A stretch of 64,000 bases of DNA from Psococerastis gibbosa (GCA_963971405.1 OZ020487.1:38413039-38477038); one strand, 5' to 3'; shown: positions 42,995 to 54,412, numbered from the stretch's first letter. The notes: generated by a model from the sequence alone, not told the origin. Translations and numbers: made by a program.

Positions 42995-43374
42995 GGCGCC
43001 CATTCCACCAACCGGCTAGGGCTATTTACAAAAACGGTGACGTGGTAGCAGACATTCAAGACTTAGGTGGGGTTTCCACCGACCTCGCATTGCAGAATTG
43101 ACGGAAATGTTTATTTTCCTCTATGTCATAGTTAAAATTGATGAATGATCATACAGTAAAATCACAAACAAACTAAAATTAAAAAATGGCGTCATGGGAT
43201 ATGTTAAGTACAGATATTTTAATAGATTTCTATAAAAAGAAAAATTCTAATTGCCGTCAATGTCATTTGCAATCTGCAATGCGAGGTCGGTGGAAACGCC
43301 ACCTAAGTCTTGAATGTCTGCTACCACGTCACCGTTTTTGTAAATAGCCCTAGCCGGTCGGTGGAATGGGCGTC
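42995..43374. mobile_element. Composite Harbinger-like MITE, H4
   Basis: 380 bp, same layout as H1. TAA at the left; the right end (GGGCGTC then TTT) has mutated. Confidence 0.9.
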
Positions 43375-43407
43375 TTTGTAGAGGATTTAGAGCGCTCTGT
43401 ACTTTTC

Positions 43408-43555
43408 GGGCTTGTGGCCCAGCGGTTAAGACGATGCGGGTTCAAATTCAGCCAAGTTCAGTTTTTTCTATAGCTCTAATTTTAGAGCGAAAGCGAGACT
43501 TATGAATGTTTGAAACTTGTTATAAATCCTTCAAATCCTTTTGCCGGCCTTATTG
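43408..43555 (+). repeat. SINE3 copy with damaged tRNA head
   Basis: GGGCTTGTGGCCCAGCGGTTA keeps a good A box and D loop. The anticodon arm is deleted, then GCGGGTTCAAATTC and CCAAGTTCAGTTTTTTC follow, as at 50709. Confidence 0.7.
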
Positions 43556-43559
43556 GCTC

Positions 43560-44040
43560 TTTTTGAAACTAAAAGTCTATGCCTGAGTACATGCTTTAAA
43601 TGAAATGGATCACTTCTGGAGTTCTGGACAGGCCAGTGAACAGGGACAATGGGCTATACCAAAGAGCAGTCACCCGCAGATATAAGAGTAGATAAGATCG
43701 CGATGCTTTGGATTTACTGGAAGTGCCAGTCAATCTAGAGCCATAGATGACAGAACAGACCCAACGCGCGTAAAAACAAATAGATTTGTAAAAAATAAAC
43801 ATAATATTTAAACGTAACTTCTGTATTATATGTAAGATTGCACACCAAGCCGAACACGGATACCATGCCATATTCGGATTCAGATATTGGGGAGATTTCA
43901 TCTACCTATTGAGACATCGAATGTATTCACTTCTTTCATCACTTCTTCCAACTTCCATCATTTCTTCACAACTTTTCATTTTTTTACCATCTAAGCCCTG
44001 TGCCAAAAAAAACCACCTCCCGCTCAAAACGTTACATATG
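43560..44040. other. No feature recognised
   Basis: Minus-strand ORFs 43596-43901 and 43902-44219 lack motifs. Confidence 0.4.
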
Positions 44041-44042
44041 TA

Positions 44043-44243
44043 TAGTCCACGCAAAATGAGAAAAGTATGGACATGGAATGTTTTGATCCTGTACAACACT
44101 GTAAAAATATTCTTTGCACAATTTTTGTTATGCTTTGCATCCAATGCAACAAGGTAACACAAAATGGTGCAAGGAATATTTTTATAGTGTTGCACAGGAT
44201 CAAAACATTCCAATTCCATACTTTTCTCATTTTGCGTGGACTA
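44043..44243. mobile_element. Long-hairpin MITE, TA target (Tc1/mariner-like)
   Basis: 201 bp of almost perfect palindrome: TAGTCCACGCAAAATGAGA at the left, the complement at the right, arms of about 85 bp and a short loop. TA lies on both sides. ORFs on both strands within it reflect the palindrome. A truncated copy is at 58570-58716. Confidence 0.9.
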
Positions 44244-44245
44244 TA

Positions 44246-44753
44246 CAATATGTACCGATTTTAGAAAACATACTGTAACTTCCATCGATATTATTTGATT
44301 TTGATTAAACTTGGCACAAAAATGTAACGTACAAATGCTAAGCTTAGAGAAAAAGCGACGTAGTAAAAAATGTGTTTTGCAATATGATATCATTTGCAAG
44401 GGAAGAAGGAACAACCGCCCCATGAAGTATGAAGCGGGGTCTGCGCTTGTATTAAACCTCCTTATACTGTGTGTCTGTATATACCTGATCACAAAGCCGT
44501 GAACATGAGGTCCAAAGGGTCCAGACGCCCTCCGAAATAGAAGGGCTGTACACTGAAGAGAATGGTATTTCACTAATAAAATACGTAAAAAAACATTTGG
44601 ACGTCTCCGAAACAAAAACCTGGGCACGGCTCTGCCTGATCAGCCAGAGCCGAAAGGGATTTTTTTTTTACAGCGCGGACTCTTTCGAGTATATGCGCAG
44701 TTTGTTGTGTGTTTTCGGTGTTTTGTTATGGGTGTTGCATGATACCTGCATTT
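44246..44753. other. Unassigned; long minus-strand ORF
   Basis: A 128-codon frame on the minus strand (44241-44627) begins beside the R900 copy and may be part of an undefined repeat. No motif. Confidence 0.25.
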
Positions 44754-45590
44754 ATGCTTTCCAATTTATACGTAGTATAAGGAAAGCTTGGTGATGGTCT
44801 AAATTTTCGATTCCGAGATTTCAACGGATTTACACGTTATGAGGTCCCAGGAACCCAAAAAAGTTTTTTTTAACGAAATGTCTGTCTGTCTGTCGCTCTG
44901 TCTGTCTGCCTGTCTGTCTGTCTGTCTGTCGCTCTGTCTGTTCATCGATTTCCGGGCAAACTACTCGGTGGACTTTAATGAAATTTGGCATTTAGGTTCA
45001 TAAAAATTATACCTCGGGACCATTTTTTTTTTTTGTTTTGGGCTAACTCAATTAGGGAGGTTTTATTCTCAAAAAACACCAAGAAAACGTGTAAAAAAAT
45101 TCTTTCTAAAAAACGGCTCCAACTATTTCTTTTTAATTCACATGTATTGTAGTCGTTAATAGTGTTAATAAAATGCGAGGTGTCGCTTGCCCCTTGATAG
45201 TTTGCTTCTGGGGGTAAAAAAATAAAAATAACTAAATTTTAATGAAAACTGACTAAAAAACAATTTTTCTGCGAAACCTTTGAATCTATGATTTCTACCT
45301 TCAGGCATGTTTTAGGTGTTAAATGTAGTAACGAAACCAGACAGGTTACTTTCCCTAAAAACTATTTGGTTTTGTGCAAAAAAATTTTTTTTTTTTTAAA
45401 TGATAGACAATTCACGTTCAAATGAATTGCGTTCCCTGCCATTATAACTGTGGGGTAATGTGTTGGTCTGACCTATCTAGAATTTAACCATAAGAAAATT
45501 GTGTTTACCATGAATATACTCATTTTCTTTATCTACTAATTGATAAATTGGAAAGCATGTTGGAGTAAACTCGGACCGGTTCTTGTATGT
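44754..45590 (+). mobile_element. R900 family, copy 3
   Basis: From TGCTTTCCAATTTATACG to GATAAATTGGAAAGCATG and GGACCGGTTCTTG. The tetranucleotide tract has expanded to about 60 bp of (TGTC)n with interruptions (44878-44940). The poly-G position seen in copies 1 and 2 is absent. Confidence 0.85.
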
Positions 45591-46851
45591 TCTGGCCATT
45601 TGGGGTTTTTATTTATTTAAGAGGATAATAATATGGTAGCTAAACATAATAAAGAACATGCACCCTCAAAATACCGTACGCTTTATTTGTTCATAAGTAA
45701 ATATGAGCTTTTTCTAATGTAAATATTTTAAGTTGCAAATAACTGGCTCATGTGTCACACCATACGTAATATATATAATTTTTAATGATTGTGCCACTCA
45801 CTTTTCATAATTTCCCCTACAGTCAGAAAATTACAATTTTTTTTAGTTATCTGCAACTTAAAATAATAGCATTAAAAAAAATCATAGCAATTCTGGGGGT
45901 TTTGTGTGTGCACCTATATTTTGTCTATCTACGATACCCTCCAAAAGTCACTTTGGTGTCACGTTATTCATTTGTCTTACATCGGTTACATCTATAGGCC
46001 TATTTAACTGCTTTCAGAGGCAATTTTGACTAAAGCGGTGGGCCGTATCTGTATATATGGATGTGTATGTAGTTAAAAATTACTATATATGGAGTTTCCC
46101 ATTCCTAATAAATCCAATCTGATAAAGAATAGCCCGGGCCCAGATTGACAAAAAATATGGTAAGCCGCAGGTAGGGGCCGCGCAGGTATAGGTAGGTCAT
46201 GGGTCAACCGGGTGTTTGCTATAGGTATACCTATAGGAACCTTCCCCGTAAAAAACCACCACTGCACTGGGGAGTCTCATATCTCTTAACCCTAATTTAA
46301 AGTTGTACAGGTACGAACGAATTAAGTTAGTCACGCAATTTTAGTTTATCATTGCTGTTATTTTCTACATCAAAGAATCTGACACGGAAAAAATATAAAA
46401 TTTTGTTCTGTCAGAGAGGAAATGAAGCCCCGCATTTTTCGATTTGTAGTGAAGCTTCTGAATATATAGATATAAAATATAGAATATATATATATAATGT
46501 AACAAATATACTTTATATAAATTGGCACACCTCGTATTTCGTATAGTCGGGGCCATATCGTAGATTTGGCTGATTTGCTCACTTCATGAAATGCTCGAGA
46601 ATTTCATGAAATACTCACAATCTTCACTCAAAAACAAAGTAGGTAGGTTAAAGTAGTAGGCTAAATCCGTCACTGTCCACAATGCTGTACAATGCCATCT
46701 GAATGGCTGCTGTAAAACGAAAGCTTCGGGAAAACTTTGCCAGATGGCCTTTCAATCTTCTTCGCGAGATTATCAAAACAGGAAGGGTGGAATCAGGAAT
46801 GGGGTAGGTAATGCGGACGATTCTCGCATTCGCGGCTTGCCGACGTCTTTG
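45591..46851. other. No gene recognised
   Basis: AT-rich sequence; TATA simple sequence near 46480. No shared repeat family. Confidence 0.4.
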
Positions 46852-46854
46852 TAA

Positions 46855-47237
46855 GGTGCCCATTCCATTGACCGGCTAGGGCTATTTCCAACAACGGTGA
46901 CGTGGTAGCAGACATTCGAGACTTAGGTGGCGTTTCCACTGACCTCGCATTGCAGAATTGACGGAAATGTTTATTTTCCTCTATGCCATAGTTAAAATTG
47001 ATCAATGATCATACAGTAAAATCACAAACAAACAAACTAAAATTAAAAAATGGCTTCATGGGATATGTTAATTACAAACATTTTAATTGATTTCTATTTT
47101 AAAAAAACAAACATTTCCGTCAATGTCATTTGCAATCTGCAATGCGAGGTCGGTGGAAACGCTACCTAAGTCTTGAATGTCTGCTACCACGTCATCGTTG
47201 TTGGAAATAGCCCTAGCCGGTCAATGGAATGGGCGCC
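46855..47237. mobile_element. Composite Harbinger-like MITE, H5
   Basis: 383 bp, same layout as H1. Both outer arms share the changes CCATTGACC and GGTCAATGG, so arm homogenisation or a sub-lineage is likely. Left flank TAA, right flank TTA. Confidence 0.9.
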
Positions 47238-47259
47238 TTAATGTAGCAATATAGTCCAC

Positions 47260-47400
47260 GGGTTTTATTCTTTTATGTACTTAAACCAGTGGGATTCTTA
47301 GACAAACTTCATTTTTTTAACGATTATTTGGGTTTTAATAAGTAATTCTAGATATAGTTGTTATAACAAGTTTTGCTAAAACAATAAGTTTTTGTTGGCT
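47260..47400 (+). repeat. Dispersed repeat D5, copy 2
   Basis: Matches 35611-35705 and lies 23 bp from H5. Confidence 0.65.
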
Positions 47401-47939
47401 TATTAAAATGAAATACCACGAAGTCACGAGTAATTTAATTTTTAATAGTCCAAGAGCGAACCCATTCTACTAGGTACTTCAGAAGATTTCTATGATCTGA
47501 CGTGTCTAGGGAAAACCCGTGCACTTTCGGGCGGTTGGATTCACGCCAGCTTCCAAAATCGTCAAGAAAGCGACAATTAATATTCTGTTAGCACTGTAAC
47601 TAATTGGAAAAGACGTCTGCAAATACCGGGCCTACAAATGATTTTTCTGCCTTACCTATTAGAAAGTATTTTTTTCTAAAATATTTCAGCCAACGCCCGT
47701 ACGTGGCCTTTCGGCCATCCGACGCCGTGCCGACCAGTAAAAAGAACTCGTCTCTCCAAAGTTGCGTCACAGCCAACTTTTTCAAAATATTAATTTTCAT
47801 AAAAAAATGGCGTACCGTATAGCGTTTCAATTTTTTTTAAACAAACGGTGGTCGGTTTTTGGTGAAATTAATGAAGGAATAAGGTATAGATAATATTAGA
47901 TCATTCCATATTTTAAGTGAATTTTTCTTACTTAAAATG
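47401..47939. other. No feature recognised
   Basis: Overlapping 70-codon frames at 47600-47830 on both strands, no motif. Confidence 0.4.
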
Positions 47940-47947
47940 TACGCTAC

Positions 47948-48237
47948 CAGGGGCGTAAAGTTTTGGGGGGGGGGGGGGGCACGGTCCAATTTGCCCCACA
48001 GCTCCTTTGGGGAGTCTCGAGCAATGTAAGACGTGGTTCATACTTCATGGTCCCCTTTGCAGCAATATGAATGTAAGCATTCCTTTGTTAGCTTTGTAAA
48101 ATCTACATCTATACTTTACAACTATTAAAATTCGTAAAACCCTACTATTTTGTTCTTACATTTTCAATTTTTCCTTATCCTGCCTGATGACGTCATAAGT
48201 TTTGCTCCCGCCATCATTCTAAAACTTTACGCCTCTG
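47948..48237. mobile_element. hAT-type MITE with poly-G core, 290 bp
   Basis: Termini CAGGGGCGTAAAGTTTT and AAAACTTTACGCCTCTG, G15 run next to the left end. A perfect 8-bp duplication TACGCTAC lies at 47940-47947 and 48238-48245. Confidence 0.95.
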
Positions 48238-48245
48238 TACGCTAC

Positions 48246-48764
48246 GACGCTCAAGTTTTGAGTTTGCATTTACGTTTACCGTTATCAATAGGGCAATGCT
48301 AGTGAACTTTCATAAGTTAAGTACAGATACCCAAAACTGGGCCCGCTGCTCCTTAAACTGGATTCTACCCATAGTGCATGGGTACTCTATGTCTGTCGAG
48401 AAATTATACGCCAATGCACTATCACATTCGCATTTTATCTTTTTTTTCTGGAAGTGGTACAGTGAAACTATTGCGATGTCAAATGCTACCACCTGGGTTG
48501 AAACGAAAACCCCTTGAAATCAATAGGCGAAATCAAGATACCGAGCACATGTCAGGGGAATGCCCGTTGCCATGGAACGCCACGGCAAGGTAAATAAACA
48601 ACCAAGCTCTGTTTTGTTTGCATCGCGACGTGATCCGAAAACATGCATAAAGTTGAAACGCGCCGAAATGAACATTTTTTGGGCCATGGACTGCCCTACA
48701 CGTACTGTAGTGCCCCGAAGGCTGTTCCCCTCCTGAGCAAAGCCAAGTAAGTGTTATATAATTA
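48246..48764. other. No feature recognised
   Basis: Short ORFs on both strands, no motif. Confidence 0.4.
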
Positions 48765-48990
48765 CTATAATAATAATAATAGTCTTTATTTGAGTCATCA
48801 ACAGAACAGGTATACAACGATGACACTTACAATGATACAGTACAATTCACACACAGCCAAAAAATACACACAAAGGCTTAAAAAATAATAATAACTAAAA
48901 ACTAAATCTAAAAAAATAATTACTTACCGTACCTTTATTTTATTTATTGCATTTAAATCAACAAAATATTCAGGCATCAGTCGTATGACT
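48765..48990 (-). repeat. Probable LINE 3' end on minus strand
   Basis: (ATA)n at 48768-48781, TCTTTATTTGAG (AATAAA on the reverse strand) and then A-rich sequence fit a retroelement tail. The protein part was not found. Confidence 0.35.
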
Positions 48991-49142
48991 TTCACAGCAA
49001 CCTCCCAACCACAATAGCATATGAAAACATCAGGTATGTATAGAAAGTGCGACACTCTGTCAATGATTATTTAAACAATAATGTCTTAAATTTGGAGACA
49101 CAATCGGGTTTAAACGGTTTGGTGAGATTATGCTGTCTTGTA

Positions 49143-49430
49143 TGCAACCGATATGTACCTAATAAAATAATTTTGATCAGTTCTCATTTTGGGGATGGTA
49201 AGGGAGGAGGCAAAAGTGTATTAACCAAGCAAACTCTAACTCCTTGGCGCTACGGCCCGTGAAGGGCTTTGGCCTACTCTTAACTCTGCCACATCGCGCC
49301 AGCCTGGGCTCTCATTCGCCAAGGGTCAAAAATAAAAAAGGGTCGAAGGGTAAAATAATTTTAATCACTTCTCATTTTGGGGATGGTAAGGAAAAGGAAA
49401 AGTATACTAACCAAAGTAATATCCCATTAA
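49143..49430. repeat. Direct repeat flanking a LINE relic
   Basis: TTCTCATTTTGGGGATGGTA occurs at about 49182 and 49370 in similar ~70-bp contexts. The LINE scrap at 49225-49330 lies between them. Confidence 0.7.
49225..49330 (-). pseudogene. LINE scrap of the 30130 type
   Basis: CTCCTTGGCGCTACGGCCCG and CACATCGCGCCAGCCTG match the start of 30130-30390. About 100 bp remain. Confidence 0.65.
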
Positions 49431-49807
49431 AAAAAAAAAAAAAAAATACCGACCTATCTGCTGGAGCTGAGAGAATATTTTTAGGTGCGTGTCAGAGACA
49501 TTTCGTGCTTATTCTCATCTCTCGCTTTGAAAGTTTTGTTTTGAATCAGGTTAGACAACAACCAGAGGTTTCTTATTCTTCATGTCTTATTCAGATTTCC
49601 TGTCATTCATCACATTTCGTTTTAGCCGAACTATAGGCTGACTTAACTTGGAGATTTTTCTGATGCCTACTTAGTAGTGATGCCTATATCATGCCTATGG
49701 TATTTGTAGGTTTTCGTGTGACAAATTGTTTCTTTTCGGATGTATGCACGTCTTTTGCTTGTGCAATAGGCATACTAGAAATGAATTCAATGAAGTGAAT
49801 AGTGAAG

Positions 49808-49990
49808 AACCAGTAGAATCCGGGCTGATGGGCCGTGGTCGAAATGAAAGCGAACTTACAAACGTTTCGTCAACATCTGCGGTCGAGATCTTCAGTGGAA
49901 CTGCGTAGACTTCTAAGATTGTATCTTGGAGGCTCAGCAGCGACTGTGACTGTGACTCGTTTTTCACTCGACTCCGGCCGTGAAAGCATT
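49808..49990 (-). repeat. D6 repeat copy, core inverted
   Basis: The left edge TGATGGGCCGTGGTC is as in other copies, but the core CGTTTCGTCAAC to CTTCAGTGGAACTG is in reverse orientation relative to it. Confidence 0.7.
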
Positions 49991-50429
49991 TGGTGTTACG
50001 AAGTGAATAGTTTTGATAAAATGTGAGAATTAAAGCTTTAAAATGTATACAAGACTGTTTGACAAACAAATGGAGGAAATTAAACACTTTGCTGTTTATT
50101 ACAGTACGAGCATTCACAATTCTTCGAATCCTGGTCAAAAAGAAACTAATAGTCTGGAAAACAATTTTTAGTCAATGTTGGGTGATATTGAGTCCTTTAC
50201 GATCCTGTTATTTTTATTTAGCACCACTGTTACAAATATTAACTAAGGGCTAACTAAAGATTTTTTAGAATATTTCTTTGATTTCTTTTTTTTTCAACAA
50301 AGATGCGAATGTATCATGATCAAGCTGGAGATATACTAGTGAATTTTGGAACCACCTGTCGGTGATGGCAAGTTAGCTGATTTGACTTACATCCCTGCAT
50401 TTTCATGATTATGCAATCAAGTTAGATAT
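49991..50429. other. No feature recognised
   Basis: Short ORF 50023-50253 without motif. Confidence 0.4.
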
Positions 50430-50435
50430 GGCCGT

Positions 50436-50495
50436 AACTTCGCTAGGGTGGTCTCAGCTATAATAAAGTCATTATTTATTTACTTATTTATTTAA
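50436..50495 (+). repeat. SINE1 tail, diverged
   Basis: CTTCGCTAGGGTGG, AATAAAGTCATTATTTA and (TTTA)n match the SINE1 end. Confidence 0.55.
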
Positions 50496-50708
50496 AATTG
50501 CCAAGAATACTATATTTCAAGGCCGTAAACATAGGGCAGGCTATTTACCGATCCGATTTACTAACTACGGTACTGATTTGCAATACTTTATATTCTTTAA
50601 AAACTGTTTAATGTACTTCGTGTTTTTCTAAAGGGCAATAATTATAATTCAGGTGCGAAAATGAAAACTATCTACGAAACTTTTCATATAAATTCTGCTT
50701 GCTAGTTG

Positions 50709-50935
50709 CTGGGCTTGTGGTCCAGTGTTTATGACAACGCCCTGGATAGGCGTAGATCGTGGGTTCGATTCCCGCCAAGTCCAGTTTTTTCTAAATACTT
50801 TAATTTTCGTTATAAAAAAGGAGATTACCTCTTCAACCTAAATTATTTTAATGCCAGTGTCATATGGTATATATAATACTGCAATATATTGAATGTAGAT
50901 AATTTCCATATAAATAAATAAATAAGCAACTTTTC
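50709..50935 (+). repeat. SINE3 copy with a complete 73-nt tRNA-like head
   Basis: Bases 50711-50783 fold as a class I cloverleaf: 7-bp acceptor stem (GGGCTTG with CAAGTCC), 5-bp anticodon stem (ACGCC with GGCGT), loop CTGGATA giving anticodon GGA, T-arm GTGGG-TTCGATT-CCCGC and discriminator A. The D loop has lost its GG. The sequence continues CAGTTTTTTC and into a body shared with 43408 and 42768, so it is a SINE rather than a tRNA gene. Confidence 0.8.
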
Positions 50936-51014
50936 GTTTTATTACCAAGACAGTGAGGAATTAATTAACTTAGTCAAAACACCCAGGCTTTTTTTTATAA
51001 TAATGAGTTTAACG

Positions 51015-51185
51015 ACCCTGATTACACACTCTAATACTTATTCGATTCGATATTTATTCGACCGAAAAAATATTTGGAATGTTTATTTTGTTGTATACGG
51101 TTTTGAATCTGAATTTAGGTATTACATTTTCCAATTTTTCTTATACCAATATTTAGTGGATCGAATATTGGAACAATAATAGTAA
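51015..51185 (+). repeat. Dispersed repeat D4, copy 2
   Basis: See 25735-25895; same order of segments, diverged. Confidence 0.6.
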
Positions 51186-51464
51186 TAGGGGGCATTTGCA
51201 AATCTTTGACTTAATTAAAGAAAATGAAACACTTCGCTTATTCTAATTCTTGCACAAATATTAATTTATCAAATCAACATATATATAAATAATAAATATA
51301 TGAGTAGGCTGTTTACAAACATGGCCAACTCCAAGTTTTAGAATTTTTCATGAGAGCGGATTTTCTGTTGAAAATTGCAATTAAGTTTATAGCTAACCCC
51401 AAACTTCTCAGCGCTTCTGTGCGCAATCTGGCTGCTTTTATCACTTTATTTTACAACGTGCAGC
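51186..51464. other. No feature recognised
   Basis: AT-rich. Confidence 0.4.
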
Positions 51465-51620
51465 AGTCTAATCGAGGCGATTATAATTACGGGTTTAAAT
51501 AAATACCCCAGGATTATAACTGTAAACAAACAAATTTTGAATAGCACTTTCCATTATAAAATTATCTTGCATACCAGTGGATTAAATAAATACCCGTATT
51601 AAAATCGCCCCGATTAGGCT
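51465..51620. mobile_element. Hairpin MITE F, copy 2
   Basis: AGTCTAATCGAGGCGATTAT and AAAATCGCCCCGATTAGGCT pair; the core is in reverse orientation relative to 31348-31514 (CATTTTGAATAGCACTTTCC type). Confidence 0.8.
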
Positions 51621-51999
51621 GCAGGTGGACATTAAAATTTTCTGCAAGGTCGGATCAAAACCCAATTTTGTGAAAAAATGGAGTTGGCCACGTTTGTAAC
51701 CAAGCTCCTCATATATAAAACATATTCTGCGTTTCATTATCTTTTATTCCTGGTCTCACTGTATAGTTTTTTTATAATGGTATGACCGCATGTCCTGTTG
51801 TGTCATCAATTTACCCCAATCGAAACCAAATATATGTGAATTAAAGAACATCTTTCTTGGAGAATTCTGATTGTTCTTGCGTGTCCGTGTGTCACGCAGC
51901 TCTGTTTAGGCCGACACCAAAACTGCCTCATCATTAATTTCTTTTCTTAGTGAACTAGGACACTGAATCCACCCATTTCTAAATAAATAACGTAATCCG

Positions 52000-52165
52000 G
52001 TTATAGTGCATGCCATTTATCGAGGTTATCGAATGCACCGCGGTGCGCAAGCGCTCATGCACGAACTGGACAGTCCAGTCTACAGTACAGTGCTGAGTCC
52101 GCACGGGTATTTTCGCCGGCCGCTACCACGAAATCAATACACCCCTCTGACCTTTTTGGTTAAGA
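52000..52165 (+). promoter_or_regulatory. Probable 5' UTR / upstream ORF of the 52166 gene
   Basis: The segment is distinctly GC-richer than its flanks and contains the palindrome GCACCGCGGTGC. It carries a 60-codon ORF from 52006 that overlaps the main start in a different frame. A short pyrimidine tract and TTAAG just before the main ATG could also act as a splice acceptor, so part of this could be intron. No TATA box is evident. Confidence 0.35.
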
Positions 52166-52572
52166 ATGGAAACCCTGACTCAGAATGAGCTTATCTTTGC
52201 CCGGAACCTTGACGAGAAGCTACAGCTCATCCAAGACAAGGACACCAATCTCTACCCTGTGATTTACAACGATCTGACCTCGAAGAATTTAAAGAACAGT
52301 AAGAAGATGCTCAATGACCAGCGCCCCCAATTCATGACCACCGTCAAGAAAGGAGTTTTTCTTGAACCGCCATCGGAGGTGGCCGCTCTGCTGGGGCTCA
52401 GCCCGGCCAAGTCTTCTGTACATTCTCCTCATAGCAGCAGCAGTACTTCGTGTGCCTCTACAGCGACTACGCAGGTGCCTCCTGTCGTCATGTATTCATA
52501 TTCTAGCAAGCCAAAAGTTTTGAACAGGAACTACCATACTGAGTGCGGAGGAACGGTCCTCAACAATGCCCG
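52166..52572 (+). CDS. First coding exon of an unrecognised protein
   Basis: The exon encodes 135 residues plus two bases and ends at a CG|GTGAGC donor; read through, the frame meets a stop immediately after the donor, as expected for a real exon. The start ATG has A at -3 and G at +4, and an in-frame stop lies 18 bases upstream. Codon use is clearly coding and GC-rich at third positions (GAC AAG GAC ACC and so on), unlike the AT-rich surroundings. The N-terminal half is charged and probably helical (LDEKLQLIQDKDTNLYPVIY), followed by PPSEVAALLGLSPAKSS and a low-complexity Ser/Thr stretch around residues 88-108. There is no signal peptide or membrane segment. I do not recognise the family. 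An overlapping upstream ORF in another frame (52006-52188) ends inside the exon and could dampen translation. No downstream exon was found before the window ends on this strand. Confidence 0.75.
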
Positions 52573-53390
52573 GTGAGCGTCTTTTCAGTCATTCAGTATT
52601 ATTCCCTATTCTTTATTAATAAGGATAGAATTATGAATTATACTTCAGCGGAGTATTTTCTTTTACGAGTTACCTAATAATTTACTAAAGCATATGCCCT
52701 TAAATACACTATTATGCAATAACATAACAATATTACTTTATAGAAAAATATCATATTTAAATATGTCTACAATTCAAAATTTAACTTAAGGGTGGGAAGC
52801 TGGGACTGTGATGGAGGCACACTATACAATACAATACAAGTCCAAGTTGCAATCAATTTTGCTCATTGACATTAAAAAGTCGTTTTGTTACTTATTCGTG
52901 ATACGAAGGTCCGATAGTTACACACAAAAGTGACGTATAAAAAAATTTAGCAAACAAGTAAACTGTCATTTTCAATTGAATCCTTCCGAGAATGGGAAAA
53001 TCTCACTTAAAAATAAAGGAAGGTAAAGTTTATATAATTACAACCTCACACAATAGACAATAAATTGTTCTTACGTTTTAGTCATCTGCAAGTTTACTTC
53101 AGAAACTAAAAGGATAATGGATCCAAATTGTTTCTGAAATAGACTTGGATAGCCCCGTAAGCGTTGATATAAGCTTATACTGTATTTGATAAATTCTAAT
53201 TAACATCGTTAGCACGAACCTATGCTACATGCAATGTTAAAAGTTACAATTTTTGTTTTTTGGAAAAATTCACCAATAATTAACTTCATGCAGCTGTAAA
53301 ATTGTATTCCATTTTTTCGACTACGAGTATTTAAATATAGGCTATTATAATATTGAAATAATTTCAATTAGACTAGCGATACAGCATGAG
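52573..53390 (+). other. Start of intron, no features seen
   Basis: This AT-rich sequence follows the GTGAGC donor. No exon, known repeat or structural RNA was recognised here. Confidence 0.5.
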
Positions 53391-53394
53391 CTGG

Positions 53395-53600
53395 TGTATA
53401 CACCTTATGATAGATTTGGATATTTCAAAGGAGTTACACGTTTGGAGGTCCCAGGAAACAAGGTTTTTACGAAATGTCTGTCTGCCAGTCTGTAACTACG
53501 CCAAGCTACGCGAAATAACTTCGTTAAATTCGGCATGCACAGTACCTACGTTAACAAAATCATTGTTGAGGGGTTTTGTTTTTGATAACTTCATTTGGTT
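53395..53600 (+). mobile_element. R900 fragment, strongly diverged
   Basis: GGAGGTCCCAGGAAACAAGG, TTTTTACGAAATGTCTGTC and AAATTCGGCATGCA appear in R900 order. Confidence 0.65.
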
Positions 53601-54412
53601 ATTGGTATAGTCTATTCCCCAAGAGATTGCACACCCTGCCACTATTACTGTGTTGTATTATATTGATTTGCTCGTTGTAGACAATCCAATCGTTGTAGAC
53701 AATCCCATCGCTCAATACAGTGCTTTAGGATTGGGAACATTGAAACATCAAAACCGAAATTTAACCCGTACATAAAGTTATTTTAAATATTAATTTGTTT
53801 TGCACCAATGCAATTATCCTCTTAGCACCGTCCACTGTCCATTAATGGCCATAGTGTTTTCAATTAATTCACTGAGAACGTGCTTAGTTTGTAATTGTAT
53901 CGCGAGGAAAACTTTTGCATGAGTGTCTTCAGTCATTTTGCTGTAGAAGTGAATAAAATTTTGCGTGCTTTCCGCCATTAAACTATGAAAACTAAAAACA
54001 TTTGTAGCCTTCTCACCAAAACCAGGAAACCTATTAAAAGTTTGTTGGCCTAATTTAGACAAAATCAAAATTATTGATTTGAGGATGTAGAGCAGTGGTT
54101 TCTAGATATTTTCAGGGAATAATTTATGTGCTAAAATTAACCATTTACTACATTCCATTTTGCCACACAAAAAATTCAATTGAGGCAGTTAAAAATATAA
54201 AATAGTAATTTAAGGTATAATTAATTAGTAATAACTAATAAGTAAATTAAGTATATATAAGCCTTCACTCGTATAGGGTGGCATTGTGCTGACAATGGCC
54301 CTCTATTGCATTAACAGTGATTCACTCTTAGTAGTAGTGTTCGTCGGGTTAATAACGACTTAGGCTTCATATTTGAGCCCATAGAGTGACCCCGACTTGA
54401 CTGTCCTATGCC
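53601..54412. other. No feature recognised
   Basis: A 12-mer AATCCAATCGTTG / AATCCCATCGCTC pair near 53684-53712 is the only repetition seen. Confidence 0.4.

Noticed and set aside
43902-44264. Overlapping ORFs on both strands around 44.1 kb
   Set aside because: They mirror one another because they cross a perfect palindrome (hairpin MITE).
44878-44940. Independent (TGTC)n microsatellite
   Set aside because: It lies at the same internal position as the short (CAGA)n tract of every R900 copy, so it is an expansion within the element.
50711-50783. Functional tRNA-Ser gene
   Set aside because: The D loop is damaged, class I form with a GGA anticodon is atypical, and the sequence continues into a body shared with other SINE3 copies.
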